DNA of 64,000 bases from UBA1672 sp050633285 (GTDB lineage: Bacteria; Pseudomonadota; Alphaproteobacteria; Micavibrionales; Micavibrionaceae): NCBI GenBank assembly GCA_050633285.1, contig JBOEGG010000001.1, forward strand, positions 372,001-436,000, written 5' to 3'. Below, in pieces: positions 43,458-52,548 of this stretch; position 1 is the first letter of the stretch; each line of letters begins with the position of its first letter. The translations under genes were made by a program, and so were the position numbers. Under the pieces are notes generated by a model that made no database searches, had not been told where the DNA came from, and worked only from the letters and a program-made list of their open reading frames with translations.

Positions 43458-45791
43458 ATGGTTCTCGCAACAAATTTAGGTTTTCCACGTATCGGTGACA
43501 TGCGCCAATTGAAAAAGGCAGTGGAAAGCTACTGGAAGGGTAAAAGCTCCCAGGAAGATCTTTTGCAAATAGGCAAAGAGCTTCGTACACATAACTGGAA
43601 ATTACAGAAGGAAGCAGGGCTGGATCAAATCCCGTCAAACGACTTCTCTTTCTACGATCAGGTCTTAGACATGATTACAACACTCGGTTTGGTGCCAAAG
43701 CGCTATAACTGGGATGGATCATCAATTGATCTGGATACATATTTTGCGATGGCACGTGGTCGCCAGCAAGGTGGTGTGGACGTTGTTGCAATGGAAATGA
43801 CCAAGTGGTACGACACAAACTATCACTATATCGTTCCTGAATTCGAAGAAGGCTTTGAGCCGAAACTTTCAAACACAAAAGTTTTCGATCAGTATCAAGA
43901 AGCAAAAGATCAGGGCATCGAAACACGCCCCGTACTTGTCGGTCCGGCAAGCTTTGTATTCCTTGGTAAGGCACAATATGAAGGTTTCACACATGAAGAA
44001 GCAGTGAAAAAACTTCTTCCTGTCTACAATGAAATCCTCGCAAAATTGGCAGAACAAGGTGCACAGTGGGTTCAAATTGATGAGCCTGTATTTGCACTTG
44101 ATCTTTGCCCTATTGGTCAAGGCGTTGTTAAGGCGGCGTATGAAGGTTTGAAAAAACCTGAAGGTCTTAAAGTTCTGGTTGCATCTTACTTCGACACAGT
44201 GCGCGGTAATGCAGATCAGTTCTATAATCTTCCTGTAGATGCGCTTCACATTGATCTCTGTCGTGGTCCTAATCAGGCAAATACGGCGGCAAACGATGCA
44301 CAAACGGCATTGGATGAGGCATTGGCAAAAATCGGCGATAAGAAATTATCTGTTGGTATTGTTGATGGTCGTAACATCTGGAAAAATGACGTTGCGAAAT
44401 CTCTTGGCTTTGTTGAGCAAGCTGTTGCGAAACTTGGCGCGGATAACGTATTCGTTTCCGGTTCATCTTCATTGTTGCACACACCTGTTGATCTCCGTAA
44501 TGAGACACAGCTTGATGATAAAATCAAAAGCTGGATGGCTTATGCAACACAGAAGCTTGATGAGATTGCTGTTATCACGAAGGGTGCAAACGAAGGCCGC
44601 GATGCGATTGCTTCTGAAATTGCTGCAAGTGATGCAGTTCAGGAAGATCGTCGTACGTCCAAGCGTATCCATGATGATGCAGTTAAGGCACGTGTCGGTA
44701 ACATCACATCGGAAATTACAAATCGTAAATCTCCGTTTGAGGCACGTCAAAAAGTACAACACGATGCGTTGAACTTGCCATTATATCCGACAACAACAAT
44801 TGGATCCTTCCCTCAAACTCCTGAAATTCGTAAGGCACGTTCTGCTTTCAAAAAAGGCACGATCAGCGAAGCGGAATATCAGGATGCAATGAAGGCGGAA
44901 ATCCGCACAGTTGTTGATTACCAACACAAAGCCGATATTGATGTTCTTGTTCATGGTGAGCCAGAGCGTAATGATATGGTTGAGTATTTTGGTGAGCAGT
45001 TGGCAGGATTTGCATTCTCTAAATTCGGTTGGGTTCAATCTTACGGTTCACGTTGCGTGAAGCCACCGATTATTTATGGTGATGTTTCTCGTCCGACACC
45101 AATGACTGTTGAATGGTCAAAATATGCGCAAGAGCAAACTGATAAGATTATGAAAGGGATGCTAACAGGCCCGATCACAATTCTTCAGTGGTCTTTCGTA
45201 CGTGATGACCAACCACGCAGCCAAACTTCTAAGCAAATCGCATTTGCGATCCGTGATGAAGTTGCCGATCTTGAAAGCGCAGGTATCAAGATGATTCAGA
45301 TTGATGAAGCAGCATTCCGTGAAGGTCTGCCACTTCGTAAATCAGATTGGAAAGCATATCTTGATAATGCGGTAGAAGATTTCCGCATCTCATCATGTTG
45401 TGTCGAAGACGAAACGCAGATTCATACACATATGTGTTATTCTGAGTTCAATGACGTGATTGATTCAATCGGTGCAATGGACGCAGACGTAATCTCGATT
45501 GAGTGTTCACGTTCTCAAATGGAATTGCTTGAGGCATTTGTTGACTACAAGTATCCGAACGAGATTGGGCCGGGTGTTTATGACATTCACTCACCACGTG
45601 TTCCTGCAACATCGGAAATGGTGACTTTGCTTGAAAAGGCAAAAATCAACCTGGATGAGCGTCAAGTTTGGGTGAATCCTGACTGTGGTCTGAAAACACG
45701 CGGTTGGCCGGAAGTTGAGACATCATTGAAAAACATGGTGGAAGCAGCAAAAATTATGCGCGATAAATCAAGCGCAAGTGCTGCGGCTTAA
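43458..45791 (+). CDS. metE: Cobalamin-independent methionine synthase
   Basis: MetE transfers a methyl group from 5-methyl-THF to homocysteine without vitamin B12. The 777-residue protein has the two-barrel layout: N-terminal MVLATNLGFPRIGDMRQLKKA, and the C-terminal zinc and substrate site in IHTHMCYSEF and WVNPDCGLKTRGW, which provide the His and Cys zinc ligands. A strong GGAGGGACGAG ribosome site precedes the ATG. With metF 2.4 kb upstream it completes the last two steps of methionine synthesis. Confidence 0.97.
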   Translation: MVLATNLGFPRIGDMRQLKKAVESYWKGKSSQEDLLQIGKELRTHNWKLQKEAGLDQIPSNDFSFYDQVLDMITTLGLVPKRYNWDGSSIDLDTYFAMARGRQQGGVDVVAMEMTKWYDTNYHYIVPEFEEGFEPKLSNTKVFDQYQEAKDQGIETRPVLVGPASFVFLGKAQYEGFTHEEAVKKLLPVYNEILAKLAEQGAQWVQIDEPVFALDLCPIGQGVVKAAYEGLKKPEGLKVLVASYFDTVRGNADQFYNLPVDALHIDLCRGPNQANTAANDAQTALDEALAKIGDKKLSVGIVDGRNIWKNDVAKSLGFVEQAVAKLGADNVFVSGSSSLLHTPVDLRNETQLDDKIKSWMAYATQKLDEIAVITKGANEGRDAIASEIAASDAVQEDRRTSKRIHDDAVKARVGNITSEITNRKSPFEARQKVQHDALNLPLYPTTTIGSFPQTPEIRKARSAFKKGTISEAEYQDAMKAEIRTVVDYQHKADIDVLVHGEPERNDMVEYFGEQLAGFAFSKFGWVQSYGSRCVKPPIIYGDVSRPTPMTVEWSKYAQEQTDKIMKGMLTGPITILQWSFVRDDQPRSQTSKQIAFAIRDEVADLESAGIKMIQIDEAAFREGLPLRKSDWKAYLDNAVEDFRISSCCVEDETQIHTHMCYSEFNDVIDSIGAMDADVISIECSRSQMELLEAFVDYKYPNEIGPGVYDIHSPRVPATSEMVTLLEKAKINLDERQVWVNPDCGLKTRGWPEVETSLKNMVEAAKIMRDKSSASAAA

Positions 45792-45816
45792 AAACCGACC
45801 TTTATATAAATAATAA

Positions 45817-45852
45817 AATAACCCTCTCTTTAAATACAAAGAGGGGGTTATT
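45817..45852 (+). terminator. Terminator of metE
   Basis: A 15-base stem with one G-U-type mismatch (arms 45817-45831 and 45838-45852) and a 6-base loop is followed by TTATTGG. It lies 25 bases after the metE stop and is a strong candidate. Confidence 0.8.
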
Positions 45853-45942
45853 TTATTGGGGCACTGACCTCATTATATTTTTACTATTGCCATAAAAAAC
45901 ATAAAATCTTTAGTGCTTCATATGTGTAGAGCTTTTATAAAT

Positions 45943-45969
45943 AAAGCCCACCTCAACGAGGCAGGCTTT
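45943..45969. terminator. Bidirectional terminator
   Basis: AAAGCC...GGCTTT encloses an inner CCTC/GAGG stem with a three-base loop. Plus strand reads into TTTTTC; minus strand into GGGCTTTATTTAT. It closes the small minus-strand gene that ends at 46003. Confidence 0.65.
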
Positions 45970-46002
45970 TTCTAAATCTAATTTTTAAAGAGTGCGTTGT
46001 TA

Positions 46003-46239
46003 CTAGGTACTCAAATCCGCGATATGCTCACCTTCCGGCTGATAGCCGCTATCTAGTGTCGCCATAATATCCGGGCTGTTTTGCTCATGGAATACGATGC
46101 CTTCGTGATAGCCACGTGCTTGTAGGCTTTGTGCGGCCTCTTGCAATGGGTCTGCTGCGCCACTGAAATCACCATCAACATCAATTAAAGTAAAACCATT
46201 CTCTGCACCATGTTCAGGAACGCGTGCTTTATATGACAT
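46003..46239 (-). CDS. Small hypothetical protein, 78 residues
   Basis: Function is unknown. The protein is soluble and acidic, starts MSYKARVPEHG, and has a possible nucleotide- or ligand-type strand-helix (FTLIDVDGDFSGA). A GGAGAA ribosome site precedes the ATG. It stands alone, convergent with metE, and ends near a bidirectional terminator. Confidence 0.55.
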   Translation of the reverse strand: MSYKARVPEHGAENGFTLIDVDGDFSGAADPLQEAAQSLQARGYHEGIVFHEQNSPDIMATLDSGYQPEGEHIADLST

Positions 46240-46405
46240 ATATTTTCTCCGTAATAATATTCTAAAATCCGAACGACGAATGAAACACTATTTTAGTAGG
46301 GCAGTGCAAGGATTTAAGGTGCTGCATTGCAAACAAGAGTATATTTGTATTTTCGTAATTTATTTAGTATAGAGTTATCAAAATAATTGGTGAGATGAAA
46401 AATAA

Positions 46406-47038
46406 GTGGATCAAAGACCAGACACTCTGATTGAGCAACGCTTAGGGTTAATAAAGGAGTTTGAGCAACAGGCAAGCATTCTGCCTGCGTCCTTTGATGC
46501 GGTTTTACTCATAGATGTGCAAAAAGAATTCTGTGATAAAAACGGTATTCGTGGCAATGATAACACGGAGTATATGAGCGCACATATAGCACAACGGATA
46601 CCTGAGTTTCGTTCGGAGGGGGTAACAATATATGCAATCGGCGTTGATAATGAGTATATTCCGCCTGATCAGAAAGAGTTCCACAACTATGTGCCTGCAC
46701 AAGGTGATGTGAAAATAAGCAAACCTTTTACCTCAGCATTTCATGAAGATGCTGATGATCTGGAAACAATTTTGAAAGATGCCAATCATCAAAATCTCTT
46801 AGTGATGGGGTTTAATACAAATTCATGTGTGAAGCTGACTGCAATGGATGCGCAAAGACGGGGGTTTAATACATGGTTGGTTGTTGATTGTACCGGAAAT
46901 GACACGGTATCAGGTGAAGGCAATACCAAACATCATGTTTCCAAGATGTTGGAAAGTGGCACGAATTTGGTGTCATCCGAGCAGGCTCTGGTTCACATCA
47001 GGCAAAGTACTTCATGCTCTTCTTTAACGGCAGATTAG
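46406..47038 (+). CDS. Isochorismatase-fold hydrolase
   Basis: The 210-residue protein has the cysteine-hydrolase triad of the isochorismatase/nicotinamidase family: Asp37 in LLIDVQKEF, Lys106 in ISKPFTS and Cys141 in NTNSCVKLTA. Typical family members hydrolyse amides or esters of small cyclic molecules. It starts with a GTG, with an AT-rich leader and no strong ribosome site. It ends four bases into the convergent methyltransferase gene. The substrate is not determined. Confidence 0.85.
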   Translation: MDQRPDTLIEQRLGLIKEFEQQASILPASFDAVLLIDVQKEFCDKNGIRGNDNTEYMSAHIAQRIPEFRSEGVTIYAIGVDNEYIPPDQKEFHNYVPAQGDVKISKPFTSAFHEDADDLETILKDANHQNLLVMGFNTNSCVKLTAMDAQRRGFNTWLVVDCTGNDTVSGEGNTKHHVSKMLESGTNLVSSEQALVHIRQSTSCSSLTAD

Positions 47039-48324
47039 TCAGGTTTTCGTTGCATAACGGCTGCAAAGAAGCCGTCTGTTTTATGCTTATACGGACTAAG
47101 GCGCATATAAGGTGATCCAAGGCCAAGCGTCTCATCAATTGGAATAAGTTCGAAATTCGGATTACTTGCGAGAAATTTCTCAACTTGATCTTCGTTTTCT
47201 TCGCGCATAAGTGAGCATGTCGCATAAACAAGCTTACCATTTGGTTTCACAGCTTTTGATACCTTGTCCAGAATTTCAGTTTGAATTTCAAGAAGCTCTT
47301 CAACAGAGGGGCCATATGTGCGCCATCTCATATCCGGGTTACGTCGCCATGTCCCTGTACCACTGCATGGGACATCAGTGAGGACAACGTCAAACGTTCC
47401 CTTTTGTCGTTTAAACCATTTTCTGTGGCGTTCTTCTGAAAGGGCACGAATTTCAACAATATCTGCGATACCGGCTTTTTTATAACGCCTGCGTCCTTTT
47501 TCAAGACGACGACCATCCATATCTGCGGCGACAATACGTCCCTTTTTTTGCATAGCAGCAGCAAGAGCCAGTGTTTTACCACCACCGCCGGCACAGTAAT
47601 CTAGAATTTGCATGCCTTCCTTTGCACCGCAAAGCCATGCGATGAGCTGCGACCCTTCATCTTGTATCTCAACCCAGCCTTTTGAAAAGGCTTTTGTGCG
47701 TGAAAGATACGCCTTATCCGTACAGCGAAGTGCCCAAGGGCAAAAATCAGTTTCTTCGACGGTAACGCCATCTTTCGCCAATGAGCCAGTGACTTTTTGC
47801 TTATCTGCCGTGAATGTATTGACCCGCAAATCAAGCGTAGCGGGGTAGAGCATTGCTCGCATTTCATCGGCAAAATCATCACCAAATACATCTCTAAGTT
47901 TTTCTTCATGCTCTTGCGGGCATTCAACAACGACGGATTCCGGCATGTCCTTATGATTAAGGGGCTGCCCAACAACTTTACCAACAAGTGTCATTTCATC
48001 ATCTGAAAGAATTTCAGGCGCGTATTTCGATCCGTCGAATAAATCCTTAAAGCGTGCCTTATCGATATTCTCACCTACGGCTAACCAAACAATAATACGA
48101 TTACGCGGTGTGTCATCAATCTCTGCGTGCTGTATCCACCAAGAGACGCGCGCGATACTCCGCGCCATGGCATAAATACGCTCTGCAACTTCGCTGCGGT
48201 CTTTAGAGCCGATATAGCGGCGCGTGCGCATATAATCGCCGACGCATTTGTCCAATGGAACACGCGCATTTTGCGAATTTTCCAAAATTTCTATTGTTGC
48301 TTTGATACGTGATGCTGGCTTCAT
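47035..48324 (-). CDS. RsmB/NOP-family rRNA m5C methyltransferase
   Basis: The 429-residue protein is a SAM-dependent RNA (cytosine-5) methyltransferase of the RsmB/NSUN type. It shows the SAM-binding LDYCAGGGGKTLALAA, the two catalytic Cys in TDVPCSGTGTWRRNPD and YATCSLMREEN, and an N-terminal NusB-like helical part. It probably modifies 16S rRNA. The start at 48324 matches the family; an upstream extension of 40 codons lacks homology and overlaps the LysE gene. Confidence 0.92.
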   Translation of the reverse strand: MKPASRIKATIEILENSQNARVPLDKCVGDYMRTRRYIGSKDRSEVAERIYAMARSIARVSWWIQHAEIDDTPRNRIIVWLAVGENIDKARFKDLFDGSKYAPEILSDDEMTLVGKVVGQPLNHKDMPESVVVECPQEHEEKLRDVFGDDFADEMRAMLYPATLDLRVNTFTADKQKVTGSLAKDGVTVEETDFCPWALRCTDKAYLSRTKAFSKGWVEIQDEGSQLIAWLCGAKEGMQILDYCAGGGGKTLALAAAMQKKGRIVAADMDGRRLEKGRRRYKKAGIADIVEIRALSEERHRKWFKRQKGTFDVVLTDVPCSGTGTWRRNPDMRWRTYGPSVEELLEIQTEILDKVSKAVKPNGKLVYATCSLMREENEDQVEKFLASNPNFELIPIDETLGLGSPYMRLSPYKHKTDGFFAAVMQRKPD

Positions 48325-48391
48325 GAAGATACTCTTATAGTAAAAACTATGTCTGTACAATATCTTAGGTAAGTATTTTTGTCGCGTCTTT

Positions 48392-48994
48392 TCACGCGGC
48401 AATGACAAGAACACCCACGCCAAAGAGTAGAATTGCAGAAACACGGTTGAGGTAAGTTAAAATAACGTCATCTTTGAATAATGTGCGCACGCGGTGCGCT
48501 GTTAAAGCGTAGACACTTAATGTGAAGAAGAAGGTTATCATGATGACGAATGATGCCAGCACTATATCTATGAAATTGCTATTTTCTAAATCCATAAAGG
48601 CAGGCAAGAATCCTATGAAAAATAGCAAATCCTTGGGGTTGGATGCGGTGAGTAAAAAGCCGCTACTGAATAATGTCCAACCTGCCTCTGTATATTCTGT
48701 GTCTTGCTTTTTTACTTTGGCATGTTGCCAGTTCTTGAAAGCAAGGAATATTAAATATCCTCCTCCAATAATTTTGAGCAGAAAAAAGATAATAGAATAA
48801 TGGCTGGCAAGTGCTGCTAACCCTAACATCGCAAGCAGGGCAAAGACCAAATCGCCTATAATTATGCCTGTAATAAAAATGTAAGTAGCCGCCAACCCTT
48901 GCGTTAAAGCCCGTCCGATTGTTGCGAATACCGCCGGGCCCGGTGATAATCCTAGAAGGGCGGTTGCAAGCGCAAGCGCAATAAGGGAAGACAT
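48392..48994 (-). CDS. LysE family translocator
   Basis: The 200-residue membrane protein has six predicted helices and the LysE/RhtB N-terminal pattern LLGLSPGPAVFATIGRALTQG. Such proteins export amino acids such as lysine, threonine or homoserine lactone. The C-terminal half includes SGFLLTASNPKDLLFFIGFLP, also typical. Substrate is unknown. Its start lies 16 bases downstream of the TSUP gene's stop on the same strand, so the two are probably co-transcribed. Confidence 0.92.
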   Translation of the reverse strand: MSSLIALALATALLGLSPGPAVFATIGRALTQGLAATYIFITGIIIGDLVFALLAMLGLAALASHYSIIFFLLKIIGGGYLIFLAFKNWQHAKVKKQDTEYTEAGWTLFSSGFLLTASNPKDLLFFIGFLPAFMDLENSNFIDIVLASFVIMITFFFTLSVYALTAHRVRTLFKDDVILTYLNRVSAILLFGVGVLVIAA

Positions 48995-49010
48995 AAAAAC
49001 CTCTATTATC

Positions 49011-49733
49011 TCATATAATAATTTTAAAAATCAGGAGGAAAGCAGATAAGCCCAGCAGGCATTCAACGGCAATAAAAAACTTCTCCTGACTAATGCGATC
49101 ATGTAATTTCTGCCCTAAAAGTAAGGCGCATAAAAATCCAGGAAAGGCATAAAGTCCGTTTATGAGAATCTCATTTGTAAACATGCCTGTTCCGACGACA
49201 CCAATTGCTCTTGGAATATTGGAGAGCATAAGCATGGCGATAATGCTGGCGCGGAATTCAGATGAGTTTGGTATTTTTTCTTTCAGATACAGAATAAAAG
49301 CAGGGCCTCCACCACCAATCATGGCATTTAATGTACCGCCCAGAAGCCCGGCTAAATGCGCATCTCCCCACTTAATTAACTTGCCCATAGGGTCAAATTT
49401 CGTGTGTTTGCGTGCAAGATGAAGAATGATATAGCCAGCAAGGAGCGCGCGCATGACATCGCCCTCAAGGTATTTCAGTAAAGCCACCCCTATAATGACA
49501 CCGCACAACATTGCAGGCACCATTTTAAAAAGGTAAGCCCACTGCGTTTGTTTGTAGGTTTTTATAATTAACAGCCCCATAGAGAACTGATAAATCATCA
49601 CCATAGAAACGGCATTCTGTACAGGCATAAAAAGGCTGAGAATAGGGATGCAGATCAAACCACCGCCAAAACCCAAAAGGCTTTGTGCGAAAAATGAGAA
49701 AGAAACAGCGAGAATAGTGAGTATTATGATCAT
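49011..49733 (-). CDS. TSUP family (TauE/SafE) sulfite/anion exporter
   Basis: The 240-residue membrane protein shows the TauE/SafE pattern SFFAQSLLGFGGGLICIPIL in the first helix and LAGLLGGTLNAMIGGGGPAFILYL in the middle, with about eight helices. Members move sulfite, sulfonates or other small anions. The start at 49733 is chosen because AAGGTCGGGT lies in front of it; a TTG at 49748 is less likely. Confidence 0.9.
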   Translation of the reverse strand: MIIILTILAVSFSFFAQSLLGFGGGLICIPILSLFMPVQNAVSMVMIYQFSMGLLIIKTYKQTQWAYLFKMVPAMLCGVIIGVALLKYLEGDVMRALLAGYIILHLARKHTKFDPMGKLIKWGDAHLAGLLGGTLNAMIGGGGPAFILYLKEKIPNSSEFRASIIAMLMLSNIPRAIGVVGTGMFTNEILINGLYAFPGFLCALLLGQKLHDRISQEKFFIAVECLLGLSAFLLIFKIII

Positions 49734-49748
49734 ACCCGACCTTAACAA

Positions 49749-49777
49749 AAAACCCGGCTAACATATAGCCGAGTTTT
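49749..49777 (-). terminator. Terminator of the acidic secreted-protein gene
   Basis: A 12-base stem with one mismatch (arms 49749-49760 and 49766-49777) is followed on the minus strand by a run of T. It lies 29 bases after the stop of the acidic protein and before the TSUP gene. Confidence 0.75.
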
Positions 49778-49805
49778 CGGTAAAAGAGAATAATCTCTTT
49801 ATATC

Positions 49806-50084
49806 TTAGTGGTCATGACCATGATCTTCTTCAGCTGCTTTTTCTTCAGCAGGAGCTTCTTCTTCAGTAGCTTCCTCAGCGCCTTCTTCAGCAGGAGCTT
49901 CTTCAGACTTCTCTTCACCAGCTTCTGTTTCTGTCGCGTTTGCATCTTCAGCTTGTACTTCTGTCGCAGATGCTTCCGCTTCTACAGCCGCAGCCGGAGC
50001 AGCTTCTTCAGCCTGTGCAGTTGAAACATATGAAGATGTCGCTGCGATCAAGAATGCAGCAAGAGTTAGGATATATTTAGTCAT
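49806..50084 (-). CDS. Small acidic Ala/Glu-rich secreted protein
   Basis: The 92-residue protein has a signal peptide (about residues 1-25, ending STAQA-EE). The mature part is almost entirely Ala, Glu and Thr in imperfect EEAPAEE-type repeats and ends in DHGHDH, which could bind a metal. It is probably unfolded in the periplasm. GAGGAAAAAGTA precedes the ATG. Function unknown; the highly repetitive codons may also vary in length between strains. Confidence 0.65.
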   Translation of the reverse strand: MTKYILTLAAFLIAATSSYVSTAQAEEAAPAAAVEAEASATEVQAEDANATETEAGEEKSEEAPAEEGAEEATEEEAPAEEKAAEEDHGHDH

Positions 50085-50103
50085 TACTTTTTCCTCAATA
50101 TTT

Positions 50104-50136
50104 AAAAAAAATCACCCGATTAGGTAATCGAGTGAT
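50104..50136 (-). terminator. Terminator of guaB
   Basis: A 12-base stem (ATCACCCGATTA and TAATCGAGTGAT with one mismatch, loop GG) is followed on the minus strand by TTTTTTT (50110-50104). It lies 55 bases after the guaB stop. Confidence 0.82.
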
Positions 50137-50191
50137 CTGTCATCATGCTCGCTTTTTTATAAAATGCAAGCCTTGATTTTTTTGAAGTAAA

Positions 50192-51676
50192 CTATGACTC
50201 AGTTCTATAATTCGGAGCTTCACGCGTAATGGTTACATCATGAACGTGAGATTCTTTAAATCCGGCACCTGTCATACGAATAAATTCGGCCTTTTCGCGC
50301 ATTTCCTGAACAGTTGCTGCACCTGTATATCCCATTGATGCACGTAATCCACCAACCATTTGGTGTAAGACGTTGGCAATTGGCCCTTTATAAGGTACGC
50401 GCCCTTCGATACCCTCGGGTACGAGTTTGTTTGTCTGGTTGACGTTGCCTTGGAAATAGCGATCTGCGGAGCCTTTAACCATCGCGCCAACTGAACCCAT
50501 ACCGCGGTATGATTTGTAGGAACGTCCCTGAAAGAGGATCACTTCGCCCGGTGCTTCGTCTGTACCGGCAAAAACACCGCCCATCATCGCTGCGCTTGCG
50601 CCTGCTGCGATTGCTTTTGCAAAATCACCGGAATATTTGATGCCGCCATCGGCGATAACTGGAACACCCTTTTTTTCACAAACCGAAAAAACATCCATAA
50701 TGGCTGTTAATTGTGGAACACCAACGCCTGCAACAACACGGGTGGTACAAATTGAGCCTGGGCCAATCCCAACTTTTACCGCATTTGCGCCTGCTTTTAT
50801 AAGAGCAAGAGCAGCATCAGCCGTCGCAACGTTCCCTGCCATAATCTGTAAGTCTTTGTTCTCTGCGCGAATGCGTGAAACTGTATCTAAAACGGCGTGA
50901 GAGTGTCCGTGCGCCGTATCAACAACAACAAGGTCAAGTCCCGCTTCTGCCAACGCGCCTGCACGTTCAACACCATTAATGTCACCGGTTCCAACTGCTG
51001 CTGCTGCGCGTAATCGTCCCTTACTGTCTTTGGTCGCGGCAGGGAACAAGTTTGATTTTTCAATATCTTTGACCGTCATTAAACCGATACATGTATCTTT
51101 ATCATCGACGATCAATAGTTTTTCAATACGATGTTGGTGAAGTAGTTTCTTCGCTTCTTCTTTTGTAATCTCCGCTGTAACCTTCACAAGGTTCTCATGA
51201 GTCATGAGTTCTTTAATTGGCTGATCCGGGTTATCGGCAAAGCGCACATCACGGTTTGTCAAAATACCAACCAGATGACCGTTTTCCTCTGTTACTGGGA
51301 TACCAGAGATACTGTTGATACGCATCAGTTCTAAAGCATCGGCAAGCGTCGCATCTGGACGAATGGTAATTGGCTCCATAACCATGCCTGATTCAAAACG
51401 TTTTACTTTACGCACCAACGCGGCTTGTTCATGGATTTCCATGTTGCGATGTATAACGCCAATCCCACCATTTTGCGCCATGGCAATTGCCATTTCCGCA
51501 CCTGTGACCGTGTCCATCGCGGCAGATAGAACAGGAACATTCAAGGATATCGATTGGGTTACTTGCGTTGAGGTGTCAACTTGATTGGGTTGAACTTCTG
51601 ATTCACCGGGAACAAGAAGAACATCATCGAAGGTCAATGCTTCGCGAATTTTAGTGGAATCTTTAATACGTGCCAT
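50192..51676 (-). CDS. guaB: IMP dehydrogenase
   Basis: GuaB oxidises IMP to XMP with NAD+, the first committed step to guanine nucleotides. The 494-residue protein has the N-terminal barrel start EALTFDDVLLVPGESEV, two CBS domains (about residues 90-205, with MRINSISGIPVTEENGHLVGILTNRD), and the catalytic loop GPGSICTTRVVAGVG with the active Cys near residue 307. The start at 51676 has GGAG 8 bases upstream; a TTG two codons earlier is also possible. Confidence 0.97.
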   Translation of the reverse strand: MARIKDSTKIREALTFDDVLLVPGESEVQPNQVDTSTQVTQSISLNVPVLSAAMDTVTGAEMAIAMAQNGGIGVIHRNMEIHEQAALVRKVKRFESGMVMEPITIRPDATLADALELMRINSISGIPVTEENGHLVGILTNRDVRFADNPDQPIKELMTHENLVKVTAEITKEEAKKLLHQHRIEKLLIVDDKDTCIGLMTVKDIEKSNLFPAATKDSKGRLRAAAAVGTGDINGVERAGALAEAGLDLVVVDTAHGHSHAVLDTVSRIRAENKDLQIMAGNVATADAALALIKAGANAVKVGIGPGSICTTRVVAGVGVPQLTAIMDVFSVCEKKGVPVIADGGIKYSGDFAKAIAAGASAAMMGGVFAGTDEAPGEVILFQGRSYKSYRGMGSVGAMVKGSADRYFQGNVNQTNKLVPEGIEGRVPYKGPIANVLHQMVGGLRASMGYTGAATVQEMREKAEFIRMTGAGFKESHVHDVTITREAPNYRTES

Positions 51677-51872
51677 CTGCAAATCTCCAGCGCTTAATCA
51701 TGGGCGAAATTTGCAAGTGAGTTATAGCGTATTTTTCGCAGATGTAAAGTTCGAAAATAAGGGAAAGGATAAATTCACTTAAAATTGTTATGAAAAATAA
51801 GAATTTATTATACTTTTTCCCCTACAATCAGAGTCATAAGCACAAATAAAAAATAAACAGATTAGGTCGGTT

Positions 51873-52430
51873 ATGATTCCAAGCAATTCTCTCGCACAAA
51901 TGTATATCAAAATAGTTGGTGAAAATTCATTATTGGGTATGGCGCAAAATAATTTGTTGAGCCATCTGGAAAGAACTGCAAAAACGAGAACGCACACATA
52001 TTTTGCAAATAATGGTCAAACAGAATTCGGGATTAGCCGTAACTTCGGCGCGCAACGATATTATAGTTGGGCAGATACAGTTATTGATTGCCGTAATTGC
52101 CCCAATCTTGTGGGAAGCGAAATGCTTGCAGAAATTCCTGAAAGCATGACTGAGAATAAACGGTTCTCTACATTCCATAGCGACATCACACAGCGTATGG
52201 GTGGTGTTATAGAGATGACACCGTTCTTCAGTATTCTAAAAGGTAAGGATAATATGCGCTATAATATCAGGTGCGAAACAAAGTATGAGGACTTTGATAT
52301 TATTCGTATAGGCATAAAATTATCTGCGCCTGATAATGGTATGTTCAAAGAAGGGCTGGCAAACCTTCAGCAATCGGAAAATCCATTTGCGATTAAGCAG
52401 CGTATTCATCAAATGCCACTTAATGCGTAA
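51873..52430 (+). CDS. Hypothetical protein, first member of a tandem pair
   Basis: The 185-residue protein is unknown, but it is clearly homologous to the next gene. Shared positions include MIPxxSxAxM at the start, NLLxHL, RxHTYxxxNG, a GAxRxY motif near residue 58 and, near the C-terminus, KLSAPDNGMFKEGLANLQ aligned to VTAKDADSFKQGLQNME. No signal peptide or membrane segment is seen. AGGTCGG precedes the ATG. The gene is divergent from guaB. Confidence 0.65.
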   Translation: MIPSNSLAQMYIKIVGENSLLGMAQNNLLSHLERTAKTRTHTYFANNGQTEFGISRNFGAQRYYSWADTVIDCRNCPNLVGSEMLAEIPESMTENKRFSTFHSDITQRMGGVIEMTPFFSILKGKDNMRYNIRCETKYEDFDIIRIGIKLSAPDNGMFKEGLANLQQSENPFAIKQRIHQMPLNA

Positions 52431-52548
52431 ATAAGCGCATAAATTTGTAATTTGTTAAAAATAATAGAATATGGTAAACAAGCCTGTATCAAAAGATATG
52501 GGCTTGAATTATATGGGTGTTATCAAGCTAAAAAATAGGGTGGTAAAT

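Noticed and set aside
43874..45038. Several long antisense reading frames within metE
   Set aside because: They lie inside a well-conserved gene, match no family and have no ribosome sites.
48325..48444. N-terminal extension of the RsmB-like gene
   Set aside because: It would overlap the LysE gene and lacks homology; the ATG at 48324 fits the family start.
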